This document shows, piece by piece, positions 11,828 to 23,713 of a stretch of DNA of 64,000 bases. The notes below the pieces were generated by a model. That model was not told where the DNA came from and did no database searches. It worked only from the letters and a program-made list of their open reading frames with translations. Each line of letters starts with the position of its first letter. Position 1 is the first letter of the stretch. Source of the DNA: Cardinalis cardinalis (lineage: Eukaryota > Chordata > Aves > Passeriformes > Cardinalidae); contig JACDOX010000391.1 in the NCBI GenBank assembly GCA_014549065.1, positions 389,236 to 453,235 of the forward strand, read 5' to 3'. A program made the position numbers and the translations under genes.

Positions 11828-12080
11828 CAGCTTTTACAGCCCAATGTGGGGCTTGAACCCACCACCCTGAGATTTACAGTCTCAATCAGCCTTTACAGCC
11901 CAGTGTGGGGCTCAGACCCACCACCCTGAGATTTACAGTCTCAATCAGCCTTTACAGCCCAGTGTGGGGCTCAAACCCACCACCCTGAGATTTACAGTCT
12001 CAATCAGCCTTTACAGCCCAGTGTGGGGCTTGAACCCACCCACCCTGAGGTTTACAGTCTTGTGCTCTACCAACCCACCA
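11828..12080 (+). repeat. Four tandem 59-bp units complementary to a tRNA-Lys-like sequence
   Basis: Units start at 11828, 11887, 11946 and 12005, exactly 59 bp apart. Each carries AGCCCAGTGTGGGGCT, then C/TGAACCC or a variant, then ACCACCCTGAGATTTACAG. Read on the minus strand this is the T-arm, variable region and anticodon arm of a tRNA-Lys backbone. The last unit continues through TGCTCTACCAAC into the D arm. The anticodon loop reads CTGTAAA in every unit instead of the lysine CTCTTAA or CTTTTAA. The 5' acceptor strand is missing, so this is not a functional tRNA gene. Confidence 0.8.
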
Positions 12081-12083
12081 TGT

Positions 12084-12155
12084 GGGGGAACACTGAAGGA
12101 CAGGGGGGGCTGAGGGGACAAGGAAAGGAGAGAGCCAAGGGGGTCCCTAAATACC
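12084..12155 (+). repeat. Left part of the second copy of the 10552-10829 repeat
   Basis: The sequence from GGACAGGGGGGGCTGAGG to CCCTAAATACC matches 10552-10623. The copy is interrupted here by an LTR and resumes at 12780. Confidence 0.8.
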
Positions 12156-12779
12156 TGTGTGAAAAACGCCAATCAAATTGGTTTTAAAATTTTAAAAGTT
12201 TAATAGTAATAAAGTGGTTATAAAAATAATAATATAATTAGAGTAGTAATAATTTGGACAGTTTGGATTAGGACNATATGAGACAATAGAAACAAAGAGT
12301 TATGGACGTCCGGGTACCTTTTTCTGGGCAGCAGGAGCCTGAAAAGGACACCTGTTAACAAAGGATTAACCCTTAAAAACAACAGCCTGTTGCATATTCA
12401 TACACCTCATACATGATGCATAAATTCCATTCAAACACAGGATTCTGTCTGGTCAGTGTCAGCTTCTTCCTCTGAATCCTGACNGTGTCTTCAGGGCTGA
12501 GCAAGGCAGGAAGAAATTCGTTTCTTCTGATAAGAGGGCAATAAATTCTTTTTCTCTGAAAGATTTAGGTGTCCTATGGCTGCTATCTCNGTGCAAGTCC
12601 TTTTTTAGGGAAAAAAGTATCTTACAGAGCATAGTTTCTATTTTAACATTTTGTTATGACCTAAAACTATATTTAACACACTACTTAAGAAAATTAACAC
12701 AGCATTACTTTCTAACACAACACATATAATATTCAATCTAATATTTGCAAAAAGCCAATCATAAAATACACATTTTTCA
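12156..12779 (-). mobile_element. Solo LTR, family D, inserted into an older repeat
   Basis: On the minus strand it starts TGAAAAATGTGTATTTTATG and ends GTTTTTCACACA. The interrupted sequence is intact at 10613-10640 (AAATACCAGGATTC), which shows the empty site. The best fit is a 4-bp target duplication, TACC on the left and CACC on the right, with one substitution. A minus-strand ATTAAA lies near 12200. There is no internal retroviral sequence. Confidence 0.75.
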
Positions 12780-13015
12780 CACCAGGATCCTTAAAACAGC
12801 TGCAGAAAGGACAGCTGCAGAAAGGACAGCTGCAGTGAGGGTGAAGCATTGATTTGTGCCCTCACTGGAGGCCGTGTGATAATGGCCTCAGCACCTGGTT
12901 TGGGTTTCAGAACCCCCTGTGTTATTTTGGAACCTGACCTGTCTGTGCAGATGCACACTGAGACATCTTTGATCAGCTCTCTGATCTTGCTGCCAAACCT
13001 CTCAGGCCAGAACCA
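12780..13015 (+). repeat. Right part of the second copy of the 10552-10829 repeat
   Basis: It matches the first copy from CAGGATCCTTA through CTCAGGCCAGAACCA, with an added triplication of AAGGACAGCTGCAG at 12793-12838. The similarity ends abruptly at the same point as copy 1. Confidence 0.85.
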
Positions 13016-13116
13016 TCCAACAGAATTCCAGCTGAACAAAGCTGTGACACTTCCCAAAGTNCCTGGATCAGCAAAGGCACTTCCAGTCTTCTCAGTTCAT
13101 TTAGTAATTACCAAAT

Positions 13117-13164
13117 ATTGGGACACAGATTTATTGGGACACAGATTTACTGGGACACAGATTT
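13117..13164. repeat. Three tandem 16-bp units (TGGGACACAGATTTA)
   Basis: TGGGACACAGATTT recurs at 13119, 13135 and 13151. Confidence 0.9.
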
Positions 13165-16100
13165 GTCTGCCCCAGACACTGGAGCTGGTTTGCAGTGCCA
13201 GCCTGCCCTGTCAGAGGAGGTCACACCCACACACCTGCACCTAAGGCAGCAGTGACAATTCAGACATCTGCACACATTTTCCAGGGAGAAATCTTTTCCC
13301 TCCACATCTGCCAGCCCCGTTCTTCATCAGAGGTGCCAACAAACAGCCAGAGCTGTGCCAACAGCTCCAGGGGAACTCCCCCTCTGCCTGCTGATGGTCC
13401 CTGACCTCCCTGTGCCTGCCCCAGAGCCCCCAGGGGTGATTCCAGACCCTTCCAGGGGGAGATTTCTGGTACCTGGCATTCAGACCTCAATCAATCAATC
13501 AATCCCACTGCAGCAAACATGGCACTGGGGTTTTCCTGCTCCCTTCNCAGCACCATCACACCCTCCCCTGCACTGACCAGGCAGCTGCAGACCCAGAATT
13601 TATTGCAGCCACACAGCTGGGCTTTTTCTGGGGGTTCTTTCCTCATTTTGCTTTGGTGAAAAGCTTCCCTGCTAACAATGCACACTGCACACACCCCCAA
13701 GGGAACAGCCTCAGCAGCTTCCAGACACCCAGTCCCAAAGCACCACACAGGGTCTGAGTCACAATTATCCAAACTGACCTCCCAGCTGGGAAGATTNAGG
13801 GTCTTGGAAAGTTATCACTGGGTTATCAAAATTCATTTGTCAACAGATAACAAGATATTAATTTAGTTTTGATTTTTTAGCTCAGTTACATAATGACTTT
13901 TTTTTTTTAATCAAAATTGAGCAACCACTCTGAAATACTAACATATCACCTCCATGTTGGTTTGTGTGCACAGCTACACAGGACACTTTAAAATGAATTA
14001 AAACTGAGCAGATAGGGGAGGAAAAAAAAAGGAGCAGGAGCAAAGTCATTCCAATTAAGATGCCTCTGCAATTAACATCCCACAAGGATCTGTTCTTCCA
14101 TGAATATTATTCAGTGATTTTTTTTTNCCAGTGAATTGGAAAGCGGGTATGTATAAATCAAGGCATTGGTAATTTTCAGACAATTTTAATCAAATTCCAG
14201 TCATAAATTCTGGGCTTCTCTGACAAAAATACACTTCCATGTGGGCAAACACAGAAAGTTTTGTGGCATTGGCAGCTGTTGGTAAATGAACCTGGAGGCC
14301 AGGCCAGAGCAGTACCTAAACCATTGATATATTAACAGGGGACATCCAGCAGAATCAGCTTTCTGCAAAAATGTTGAACTTGCAAAGAGGCAGCGAGGGC
14401 ACGGATGAATTATTTCAGATGGGGAGCACAGACCTGCAGGATGGAAAACAAAGCACATGGATCCAGATGCTTGGCTTATCCAGGAGGAGGAAATGAGTTT
14501 ATTCCCATCATGGGAGTCAATAACATCTGGTGCAAAACAATCCACTCAGGCTGGGATGAGCAGTTGGGCAAATTCCAACTCCAGGCAAGGATTTATATTT
14601 TTATTCTAAGAATAATTATCCACAGCAAGAAATTTACCTGGAGACTTGAGGAATTGTCCGTGACCTGAAGCCTTTAATCAACAGCGGCTGTTTTTGTAAA
14701 AAATTCCATTTTCTAGCTCAGACAGAATTTAAGAAGATGGAATTAACTTCTACCAGAAACCAGGGTCTAGCAGTCAATTCCAGCCTTGAAATCTAAGAAG
14801 GATCTGAACATGGGTAGCCAGGAACAGCAACCTTTATGTAACATGTGTAACACAACACTGGCTAATTAGAAGAAAATATTGCCACATCACCAAAAACTAT
14901 TGGGTTTGTGCCTTCAAGAGCTGGAAACTAGCCTATAATGAGAGAAAGAAATTTTGTTCTGCACCTTTTCCAAGAATCAGTTTTTGGTTTTTTTTTTTGA
15001 GCTAATGCAACAGCTTTCTGTAATGTCATTATTTATTTTAAATTAAGTAAAAAGTGATTAATTGATCAATCAGCATTCTTTCCATTTCATACAGACTCTT
15101 GTAATTCACAGACAGTTTCTAAACATAACAGTCAATGATTCTGCCCTCTGGAGACAGTGAAAAGATTAGGGTTTTTAGTTGAAATAAATATTTCAGTGAA
15201 TGAAAAAACTACCTCTCAGCATCTCAGAACAGATGTTACTTCCCCAGTGCATTATTGATAAGAATGTTTAATTTCCATTGAGTTGTGCCCCAACTCAAGG
15301 AACTACGACAGTCTCAGTGTGGTGACTTCATAATTTTACATACTAAATCCATTTCTATTTTTTGTGATTAGCCTTCATTTTGTGGAAAATAACATTCCCT
15401 GAAGANAATGCATGTTGAATGCACAGCACAACTCAGCTAAAACAGGAATTTACCAAACTATTCATAGAGAGTAAAAAGAGTGGAAACTTTGTAAGAATTT
15501 GTTAATTTTTCACNATCTCATTACGCTTCAGGGTAACCAATACCATCAAAATAATTGCAGGACCTGGGGAAATNCAGAGCCCCTTCAGTGCATCCGCTCA
15601 CGGCCGATCCTTGCTCAACTCTTCAAGAGAAAACAGAACCCTCGAAAACACAGAACCCTTCTAAATCCATGCCAGGGCTGATTCCATGGTNTCCCTACTC
15701 AGTTCTTGTTAGGATCCTGCACAATCCTTGCCATAAAGCCTTGGACACCCAGGAGCTTCTCTATCTCACCTTTCCACCTCTTCCCAGTGACCAACTCAGT
15801 AAAGAGAGATCTTTCTATGAAATGAGGGACCGTAGCTGTGTCCTTTCCTAGGGATCCTAAAGCCATATCCCTGTGCAGAAGAGCTGGCATNCAGTGTATT
15901 GGAATATATTCCAATATCTTGGAAACATGTAGGGGAAAAAAGGGCAGGTGAAAGAACTGCTTGTGTAAGAATTATTGTGCTCAGGAAATCCTTTTCATTT
16001 AAAAAAGTTTTGCTTTTCAGGCTGGAAGGAAAGTATCCTTAGCAAGGACTGTAGACACTTCTCATTGGCTTGTGAATCTTAGATGGACCTTTACTAATTA

Positions 16101-19100
16101 TCAGTACAACTAATTGAGAATTACTTCATTATCTAGCACTTAGAGTCACCAGGTTAAGTCACTCAGCTGTTGCATTTTCCTACACCAAGCTATTTGAATT
16201 TTGCTGGCAGTGACCAGCAGGCTCACAAGCTCTGGACCAGTTATTCCCATTTTAAAGGTATCTTAAGGTACCTGAAGGAATGAGATCAGAACATGAGACA
16301 ACCATCAAAAGTGTTCGTTCTGTACTCTGAATTTAAAGGATAAGTTCCTTTCTAGTGTAGACAAGATTGCCTGTAACTCCTTGGGCTGTTTAGGAAGTGC
16401 ACAGTGGGGAAAGCATTAGAACATCAGAACACATTAAGTGTATTCCTGAGGGGGAAATTACATGGGTGGCAGTGCAGCAGATCCTGCAGCCTAATTTAAT
16501 GGAACAAAATAGGGAACTCTTTGGTAATAATGCATCCCAAATGAGTCTGAACATTGAGTACTCCACAGGAAAGGGACAGCCAGGGAAGCACCAGCCTGAT
16601 TCCATTTTCAATTTTTGCATAGCTTCTGGGCTTATTCCTTATTGTTGTAGTGAGGGGTAATGACTAAGACTGCAAATATTAAAAAAGAACCAAAGTAAAG
16701 TACATAATTTTATTAATCTTTAAATCACAGAGACTTGAAATGAAAATATTTTCCTGGCTGACATTGGCATGCAGAAGGAGAAAGCGTGGCAAAAAAGAAC
16801 AATACATAAATATCTGAATTTCATATCTCCTCTAATTCAACATAGATCACAAATGTCTTCTTTTGCACTCTGGAGAATTTTAATGCATTTGTAATTTCAA
16901 TCAAAAGTAATATTCCAGTCACTCTACAAAAAATATAATATTAGGCAATTGATTACTCATACTGGGATAGAAATGCTCCATGAATGTTCCTTATCAGTGA
17001 AATGGAACTTCCAATGAGTAAACACAACGGGCCAATGTTGCTCTTGGTAGAAATTGCTAGTTGAAAACAAGCAGTTATTTGCTGAATTAAATTAAAATTC
17101 CCTCATGACAAAATAATAGGATAATGCACACAAAGCCCTTAGCTTTGCTCACTTAGCCCCTGCCATCTAGTCCAGCTAAAGGAAAAATGGCAAAACGAGG
17201 CATTCATGAGGGTCTCCTTCTGCTGCCTTGCCTTGTCTCAGGCAATTCCTTGCTGCAGTTATTCCTGCTCAGGCTGCAGTGCCATTGTTTGCTGACACCA
17301 GCCAGAGGTTAACAGGAGGATGAATCAGTTTTAGGGAGAACATTTCCCTCCAACTTGTTCTTCTTCTTGGAATCAAGTCCAAACCNATTTTTGATGTATC
17401 CATACCTTTCTACCAAAGCTCCTTTACTTTGATTTAGCAAATATTCCTGTGGAAGGAACTCCAGCACCTTGTATNAATACCACCACTAACTACTAAAGAA
17501 TTATCATCTCCTTTCTTCCCACTTCCAAAGGCAAATAATTCTGTCTCTGTCCTGGATCACAGAACTTGATTGTGCTCTGAATCAAAACAAAAGCAGTAAT
17601 TCCAGCATCTATCACAGTCTGCCTAACAAGTCAGTAGATTCAATCCTTAAGTTATTCTCTAATTAGGTAATCAGACCCAAAAANGGAAAGAGAGGAAAGG
17701 CAGATGCAGTCTGCAACACGTTCCAAATGTCCTGCTCTTCAAAACACTTTAAATTTATGGTGCTCTCCTAAAACACATTCATTGCATAATGTCTGAGGAC
17801 AAAAGGAACTCAATAGATTGAAACAGTGTTATAAAGAGGAGGGAAAAAGAACTAAACCACAGCCTTGACAGCAGAATGGTTCAATCTGCTTAGAATCCTG
17901 AGAGTCAGAAATCAGCACCTTAAATTGGACTCTCAGCCCAGACAAACCCACCATTCCAGTTTCTCCCTTCTCAAACACATTTCCTCTTTAAAATAATATT
18001 TATAAACACAATCATGATCACAAAGCCATACACACACAACTCAGGTTTTGTAATAAACCAATTGTAAGGAGCAAATAAATGTCCTAAACCAGAAAATCTA
18101 TGAGAAACTGCACTAGCACAGTGTAACCTTGCATGGCAATGCACTGAAAGGTCAAACTGCCAGACTTCAGATCCAATTCCTACACTTCCTTCTATGTTTT
18201 ATGCATGTATTTAATGAAAAAGCCCTGAGTTATTGAGTCAAAAATGACTTTAACCCAAGCTAAACATAAGAGATAAAAAATGTGTGTTTCACTCATTAAG
18301 ATTAATTCTCAAATTCAACACCTCCTAATGTCTCTGTTATTTACCCCAAACCCTCCCAGGACAGCAGCTGACCCTGCTGAAGGCACACACTGGATTTTCT
18401 GCAGTGAATCCAGATGGGGCTCAGTTCCTACATCCACACATGGTCTTGACAGAGCTTTTAATTTGATACCATGAACCCAGACCCACCCTTCAAACAAGGG
18501 AATTTTGTCTTGAGCTGAAGCTCCAAGCTCATATCCTAATCTCTAGAAAACCCTTCCTCTCCTCCTTCTAAATGATCAGCTTTTCAATATGTGCTTCTCA
18601 GCTTTCCAAGGTATGTTCTTCCACACTTTAGGAGTACTCAGATGAATTACTCAAAGTAATGACAAGGTACAATCTGTTCTCTATGCAAAGACAAGGGCAC
18701 TGTGTAGCACATCACATCCCCCCATCTAAACTGGGTTTACAATTCCATCAACATCTGAGATTTAGAAGGTTGGATCTGTCACATGATACAAGTTTGGTGC
18801 AGTAAATTCTTCAGAGCTGATCAGCAAAACCAGTGTTACCTTCCTAACAAAAGTCCTAAGCACTTTTTCAGATACAACATGACAGTCCCAAAACTGAATA
18901 GAGATGTTACTTCNGATGTTAGCAACAAAAAGTAGCATTTTTTTCTTCAAGGTACCCTTTCCTCCTTTCACAAAATATTCACAAAGGCAAGTAAAAAAAA
19001 TTAAACAGTACATTAATTCACAAATGCATTCTAATNATTTTGAAAGTTGTTTAAAAGGTAAAAGTTCAAGCTCTCTCCTGGCTCAGGTGGCATTAGTGAT

Positions 19101-19938
19101 GAAAACATAGTTTAGGAAGCTGTGTGCTGTGGGAGCACTACAGAAGTCAAACCAAACCTAGGAAATGTAGTCTTCTTCTCTAAACTTGGCACAAATATTT
19201 ATGGGTGGAAAGTTTGGATCATAACAAAGGAGGCCTTGTGGATACAGAAATATCTCTGCACCAAAATCTAAAGGCATATGCACAAAGAGTTGGTAAAGTG
19301 AGATAAAAAAGGAATATTCTTGAAAAACAAGGGGGCATGGATCACAAGGATCCACACTCCTGATGATCACTCATGGGTCACTATGAGTCTCCTAGAGTTA
19401 CTCATGGGTAACTATGAGTCTATCAGTCCAGGAAGAAGTCAGAACTTGCATGTTTCATTCTTCATACTCTTCCCATTTCAGGAAATTCAGCTTTAGCCTG
19501 ATTTAACAATTTCCAGCGTGTGGTATGGGGTAGGGTGACAATCAACGCTGTGGCATCACAGAGCTGACAGCTGTGCTCATCCTCCAGGCACACAGCTGGG
19601 GATGGAATTCTCCTGGTTAAAGACTTTTACCCAAACTCTTGATGAAAAGCAGTGACTCACCAGCTCTCCCCAAGGCCAATTCCCCACCATCTGCACCCAG
19701 TGAAGGGTTTCTCAAGTTGAGCNCCACCACAAAGAGTGCAGCCCCTTNGCTTGAACCAAAGGCTTCATCCTGATGCTCTGCCAGGAAGAAACAACACAGA
19801 GGGAANAATTCCAGGGCCTTGAACTGTGTGATCCACACCTGTCATGAGCAGCTCCCTCACCGTTATAAAGGCAATAAAAAGAGAAGGCAAGAAGTAAATT
19901 ATTTGAATAGATACCTAAATTANCAATTCCAGTTTCAC
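13165..19938. other. No genes or large repeats recognised
   Basis: This is AT-rich, unique-looking sequence. I see only small features: a CAAT run at 13487-13503, a T tract at 13900-13908, and a near-duplicate of ACTCATGGGT(C/A)ACTATGAGTCT at 19370-19420. No exon with splice sites and a convincing peptide was found on either strand. It is probably intronic to the minus-strand gene. Confidence 0.5.
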
Positions 19939-19943
19939 CCCTG

Positions 19944-20690
19944 TGTCTTAGGTTAGAAATGGGGGTGTGTATCCTATTGCCATCTANTAGTTGTAGGGCA
20001 CTTATCTTCTATTCATTGGGCAGTTTTCTTTCTCTCTCCCACAGCCAACCCTCCCTCCAGCAGATCTCTGCTGTCCATGGCCACTGAGTGTCCCNNNNNN
20101 NNNNNNNNNNNNNNNNNNNNNNNNNNNNNNNNNNNNNNNNNNNNNNNNNNNNNNNNNNNNNNNNNNNNNNNNNNNNNNNNNNNNNNNNNNNNNNNNNNNN
20201 NNNNNNNNNNNNNNNNNNNNNNNNNNNNNNNNNNNNNNNNNNNNNNNNNGCCTTTGCCCCCTGCATTGCCAGAGGAGCAGCTTTCTGCTGCCCTGCATTG
20301 CCAGAGGGAGCCCAGGCCCATCTCCAGCAGCCCTGGAGCTGCAGAGGAAAACTCCCCCCTTGTGCAGGATCCCTGCTGCAGCAGAGCCACAGCTGGCACT
20401 GCAGGAGGGCTGAGCCCCCATGGGATGGGGCTGGGACACCTCCTGACACACAGGGGACAGGGCATGCTCTGACTCTGGCAGTGTCATTTTGTATTACTGC
20501 TTTTGGTTTTGGGGTTGTTTTTTTATTTAATTTTTCCTAATAAAGAACTGTTATTCCTGTTCCCTTATCTTTACCTGAGAGCCCCTTAATTTCAAAATTG
20601 TAGTAATTTGGAGAGAGGGGGTTCACATTTTCCATTTCAAGAGAGGCTCATGCCTTCCTCAGCAGACACCTGTCTGTTCAAACCAAGACA
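19944..20690 (+). mobile_element. Solo LTR, family B (contains the assembly gap)
   Basis: The element begins TGTCTTAGG and ends CCAAGACA, giving short inverted termini. AATAAAG with downstream GAACTGTTATTCC lies at about 20540, so it is oriented plus. The 5-bp flanks are CCCTG at 19939-19943 and NCCTG at 20691-20695, consistent with a target duplication. A second copy at 38856-39493 is nearly identical over 20250-20431. The element is interrupted by 155 Ns. Confidence 0.85.
20095..20249. other. Assembly gap (155 N)
   Basis: This is a continuous run of N inside the family B LTR. In the intact copy the matching interval (39016-39119) is only 104 bp and GC-rich. Confidence 0.95.
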
Positions 20691-20695
20691 NCCTG

Positions 20696-23485
20696 TCACT
20701 GCACTAACCAGTCCCCAGCCCTAAGGGAAGGAGTCACTCCAGCTGCTGCCAAATGCAGCCCCTCTTTGCCAAGGCAGGGGAGGGAGCTGTGTCCAGGGGC
20801 ACAAAGATCCTTCTGCACAACCAACCTGTGCCCAGCAGCCGCTCCTGCTGCAAACTCAGCATGCCAAGGAAATGCCCACATCATTCCAGGAGCATAAAAT
20901 ATACATTGTGTCTGCATTCTCCAGAATCCAAGATTCCATAGTAAGTGGGATAATGAGCTGGAGCAGCTGACCGAGGTAGATTTTCTCCTTCTGAACCCAA
21001 GAATGATGTTGGATGAGGCAAATAGCAGTGGAATAAACAGAGAAATAGCACACACACTGTGCTGATTTTTTTATTACGAGTCCAAAAATGAGTCAAAGCC
21101 TATAATTTCTTTTAAATGTCCTTCTTTAAAGTGGAAGACATAATGGACTATTAGGAAATGTTCCTCCAATGCATGCATTGATTACCCATACCACTATGCC
21201 TATAAAATAAAGATTCTTCTAAGCACAGAAATGAAGTCATCCCAGCCTTTCCTAAGGGCACACAGTCCATCTTTCCCAGCAGCTTGCTCTCTGCAAGGTG
21301 ACAGACACTTACAGCCATTGTTGAACAAGCTTTTATTGCTTGGAGANAAAATGTAATGTTAACAGAATTTCAAACATCACCTAATTAATTTCTAATAATG
21401 CCTCCAAATCAGACAGATTTAAAAGGGAAGGGGAAAAATATTACTGGAACTTTATACAAAATGTAGTGCAACATCCCAAGCCAGAATCCAGTCAAGTGAG
21501 GGGAAGGAAGAGCTTCATTGAGCTTTGATGAGTTCTGAATCAAACTCAGTTTAATTTAAGAATTGCTATAAGAACAATTATTTTATTATAAAGACTATTT
21601 AAGAATTGGTTTTGGGAAAGACAAGCAGTGAAATAATTATTCATTAACTGATGTGTTTTGTTAATATTTTTAACAATCCCCTGATGAAAAANCAGAATGT
21701 AAAGTTGGAGAAGCTATACCAGGTCCTTGAAAGGACAAAAAAAAAAGGACAGGTATTAACCAGCACAGAACTTTGCTGCAGTAGCAGAACATAAATAAGG
21801 GGCTAAACCAGGCCTCACAGATGGGGCAGAGCCCAGTGATTCAGGTATGCATCATTCTCATATATTCTGCATGATACCTTAAAAGACAAAGTAAATTTAT
21901 TCCATTAAGACTCATTTTTCAGTAACTTCCTCATTAGGTGTTATNGTAAGATGTACAATCAAAAAGACTTTTACCCCAACCCATAGTGGTGTTCACTTCT
22001 AGTGATAAATATATCANAAAGCAGAATGGATTTAAAACCTTTACTCTCATGTAAAAAAAGTAGAAAAAAAGCAGCCAAAAGCAAGGGCTGTGATTTGAGC
22101 CATTTACATGCCTGTATTTTGCACTTATTTTGGGAAAATAAATCTCTGCCAGAAGTGGTGAAAGAACAAGAGTGGTACTTCACTGCCTGAGAGTTAGAAA
22201 GAACCTAACCTAACTTCATCAAGTGTTGGAATCCCAAAACACAGAGCAAAGTGCAACTCTCTGCAGTTACATGGCTTGATAAAAGAGATTTCTGCTTGGA
22301 TCAACAAACCAACACTCTACACACATTTTAAATACTTCTGTAGCTCATGAAAACTGTTGCATTTAGAGATGACCTTCCACCAAGAACAAGACAAATAAAC
22401 TAGATTTCAAATGGTTTTAAAATGTAAATTCTACTACAACACTGGTAGGATTAGCTCCTCATTTGAAGAAGCATGTCTAAATTCAGGATATCAACCCCAG
22501 GAGAGAAAACAACCCACATTTCAGAAAACTTCTGGATAAAACCAGTGCACTGAAATCCCCAGCAGCTCTTAAGTGAGCTCTCAAGCTGCACTCTCCCCCT
22601 GTGACAACTCACACAGAGCCATCCTCCACCCCAGACTGTCCCCACCACCCTCCCCCTGTATGTCTGCCCGAGGGAAGCAGCCAGGATGTGTGGAGGAAAA
22701 GTACCTGGCCTGAATTGCACCAGGAGGGGCAAAGCTTCAGCTGGCTGGGGATCCAAATGTTGTCCCCTGAGCTCTCTGCTGTGCCTCAGGAGCTGCTGAC
22801 AGGCACAGGAGCTGAGCTGAGTAACCAGGCAGCAAAGTTACCCTCGTGTAAACATCTGCCAGTGCTGATGTTTGTACAGGCAAGTGCTCAGCAGCTCTTC
22901 TTTGCCAAAATCTCACCAGATGAGATTTCTAACCACCAATTCTCCTCCTCTCCCGGAGGCTGTACCCCCATCCCCAGCTGTAAAACAGTGCTACTCAACA
23001 TGAATGCACTTCAAAGTGTGAATGGACAGACTGATAAACAACCAAAACTGTCCAGTTTCTGATGGACAGACTGATAACCCAAACTGTCCAGTTTCTGATG
23101 GACAGACTGATAAACACCCCAAACTGTCCAATTCAATGCACCCATCCTTATCCAATTTCTAAGTGGACATAGGGAGCTGAAAAGCAAGTTCAGCTGTTAA
23201 TATTCTTTCTCCCCATGAAAAAAGAAATCATTCCTCTGACACACACATCTTGCAAGCAGCTAATGTGAGAGCCAGATAAAAACACCCACTCCTGCACTAA
23301 AAAGCGTGCAGGCAAGATCAGAAATTAAAGAGGACCATGCTTANGATCTCAGTGAGATGGGACACTCGATTTCATTCATCCTGCTCTTCCTGATGCCCAA
23401 TTACCAACTTCAGAATGACAGATAATTTCAAAGGTAACCTCCCGGCCCTTCCCCCTTTCCTGAGCCACTGAAGATGCTCACTTAC
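20696..23485. other. Unique-looking DNA, presumed intron 1 of the minus-strand gene
   Basis: No exon or LTR was recognised. It holds a small tandem array at 23022-23133. Confidence 0.5.
23022..23133. repeat. Three tandem ~36-40-bp units
   Basis: ATGGACAGACTGATAA recurs at 23022, 23062 and 23098, each followed by CAAACTGTCCA-type sequence. Confidence 0.85.
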
Positions 23486-23713
23486 ACTTTTGCCTTCACC
23501 TCCTCCTTCGGGCACGGGCTCTTCTCTGCCTGAGCAAGGCATTATTGCATCTTCTGCTGCTGCTTCCCTGTCCTTTGCACCGGTCCCTGCTTCATTCCCC
23601 AGCTTCAGCCTCTTTCCCTCAGGCTGGGAATCATCCACATCCTCCCTTCTTATCCTGCCATCTCTGCCTCGCTGCTTCCCCGCGTCTTCTGGGCTGCCGC
23701 AAGAATTTGACAT
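23486..23713 (-). CDS. First coding exon of an unidentified minus-strand gene
   Basis: Read on the minus strand, an ATG with A at -3 opens 76 codons that end exactly at GGC-AAA-AGT followed by GTAAGTGAG, a near-perfect splice donor (phase 0). The peptide starts MSNSCGSPEDAGKQRGRDG and is hydrophilic and highly charged. It has a basic KRLKL patch resembling a nuclear localisation signal at about residue 34, an acidic/alanine stretch, and a Gly/Glu-rich end. It has no signal peptide or membrane segment. The exon sits inside the only CpG-rich block in the window, as expected for a housekeeping-type promoter. I do not recognise the family. The rest of the gene should lie at lower coordinates, but no second exon could be supported between 1 and 23485, so intron 1 may span all of it. 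No indel disrupts the frame, which argues against a random ORF. Confidence 0.6.

Noticed and set aside
11828..12080. A genuine tRNA gene
   Set aside because: The 5' acceptor strand and A box are missing, the unit is tandem, and the anticodon loop does not match the lysine backbone.
20002..20540. Several long frames on both strands
   Set aside because: They run through the N gap and LTR sequence. Open reading across Ns is meaningless.
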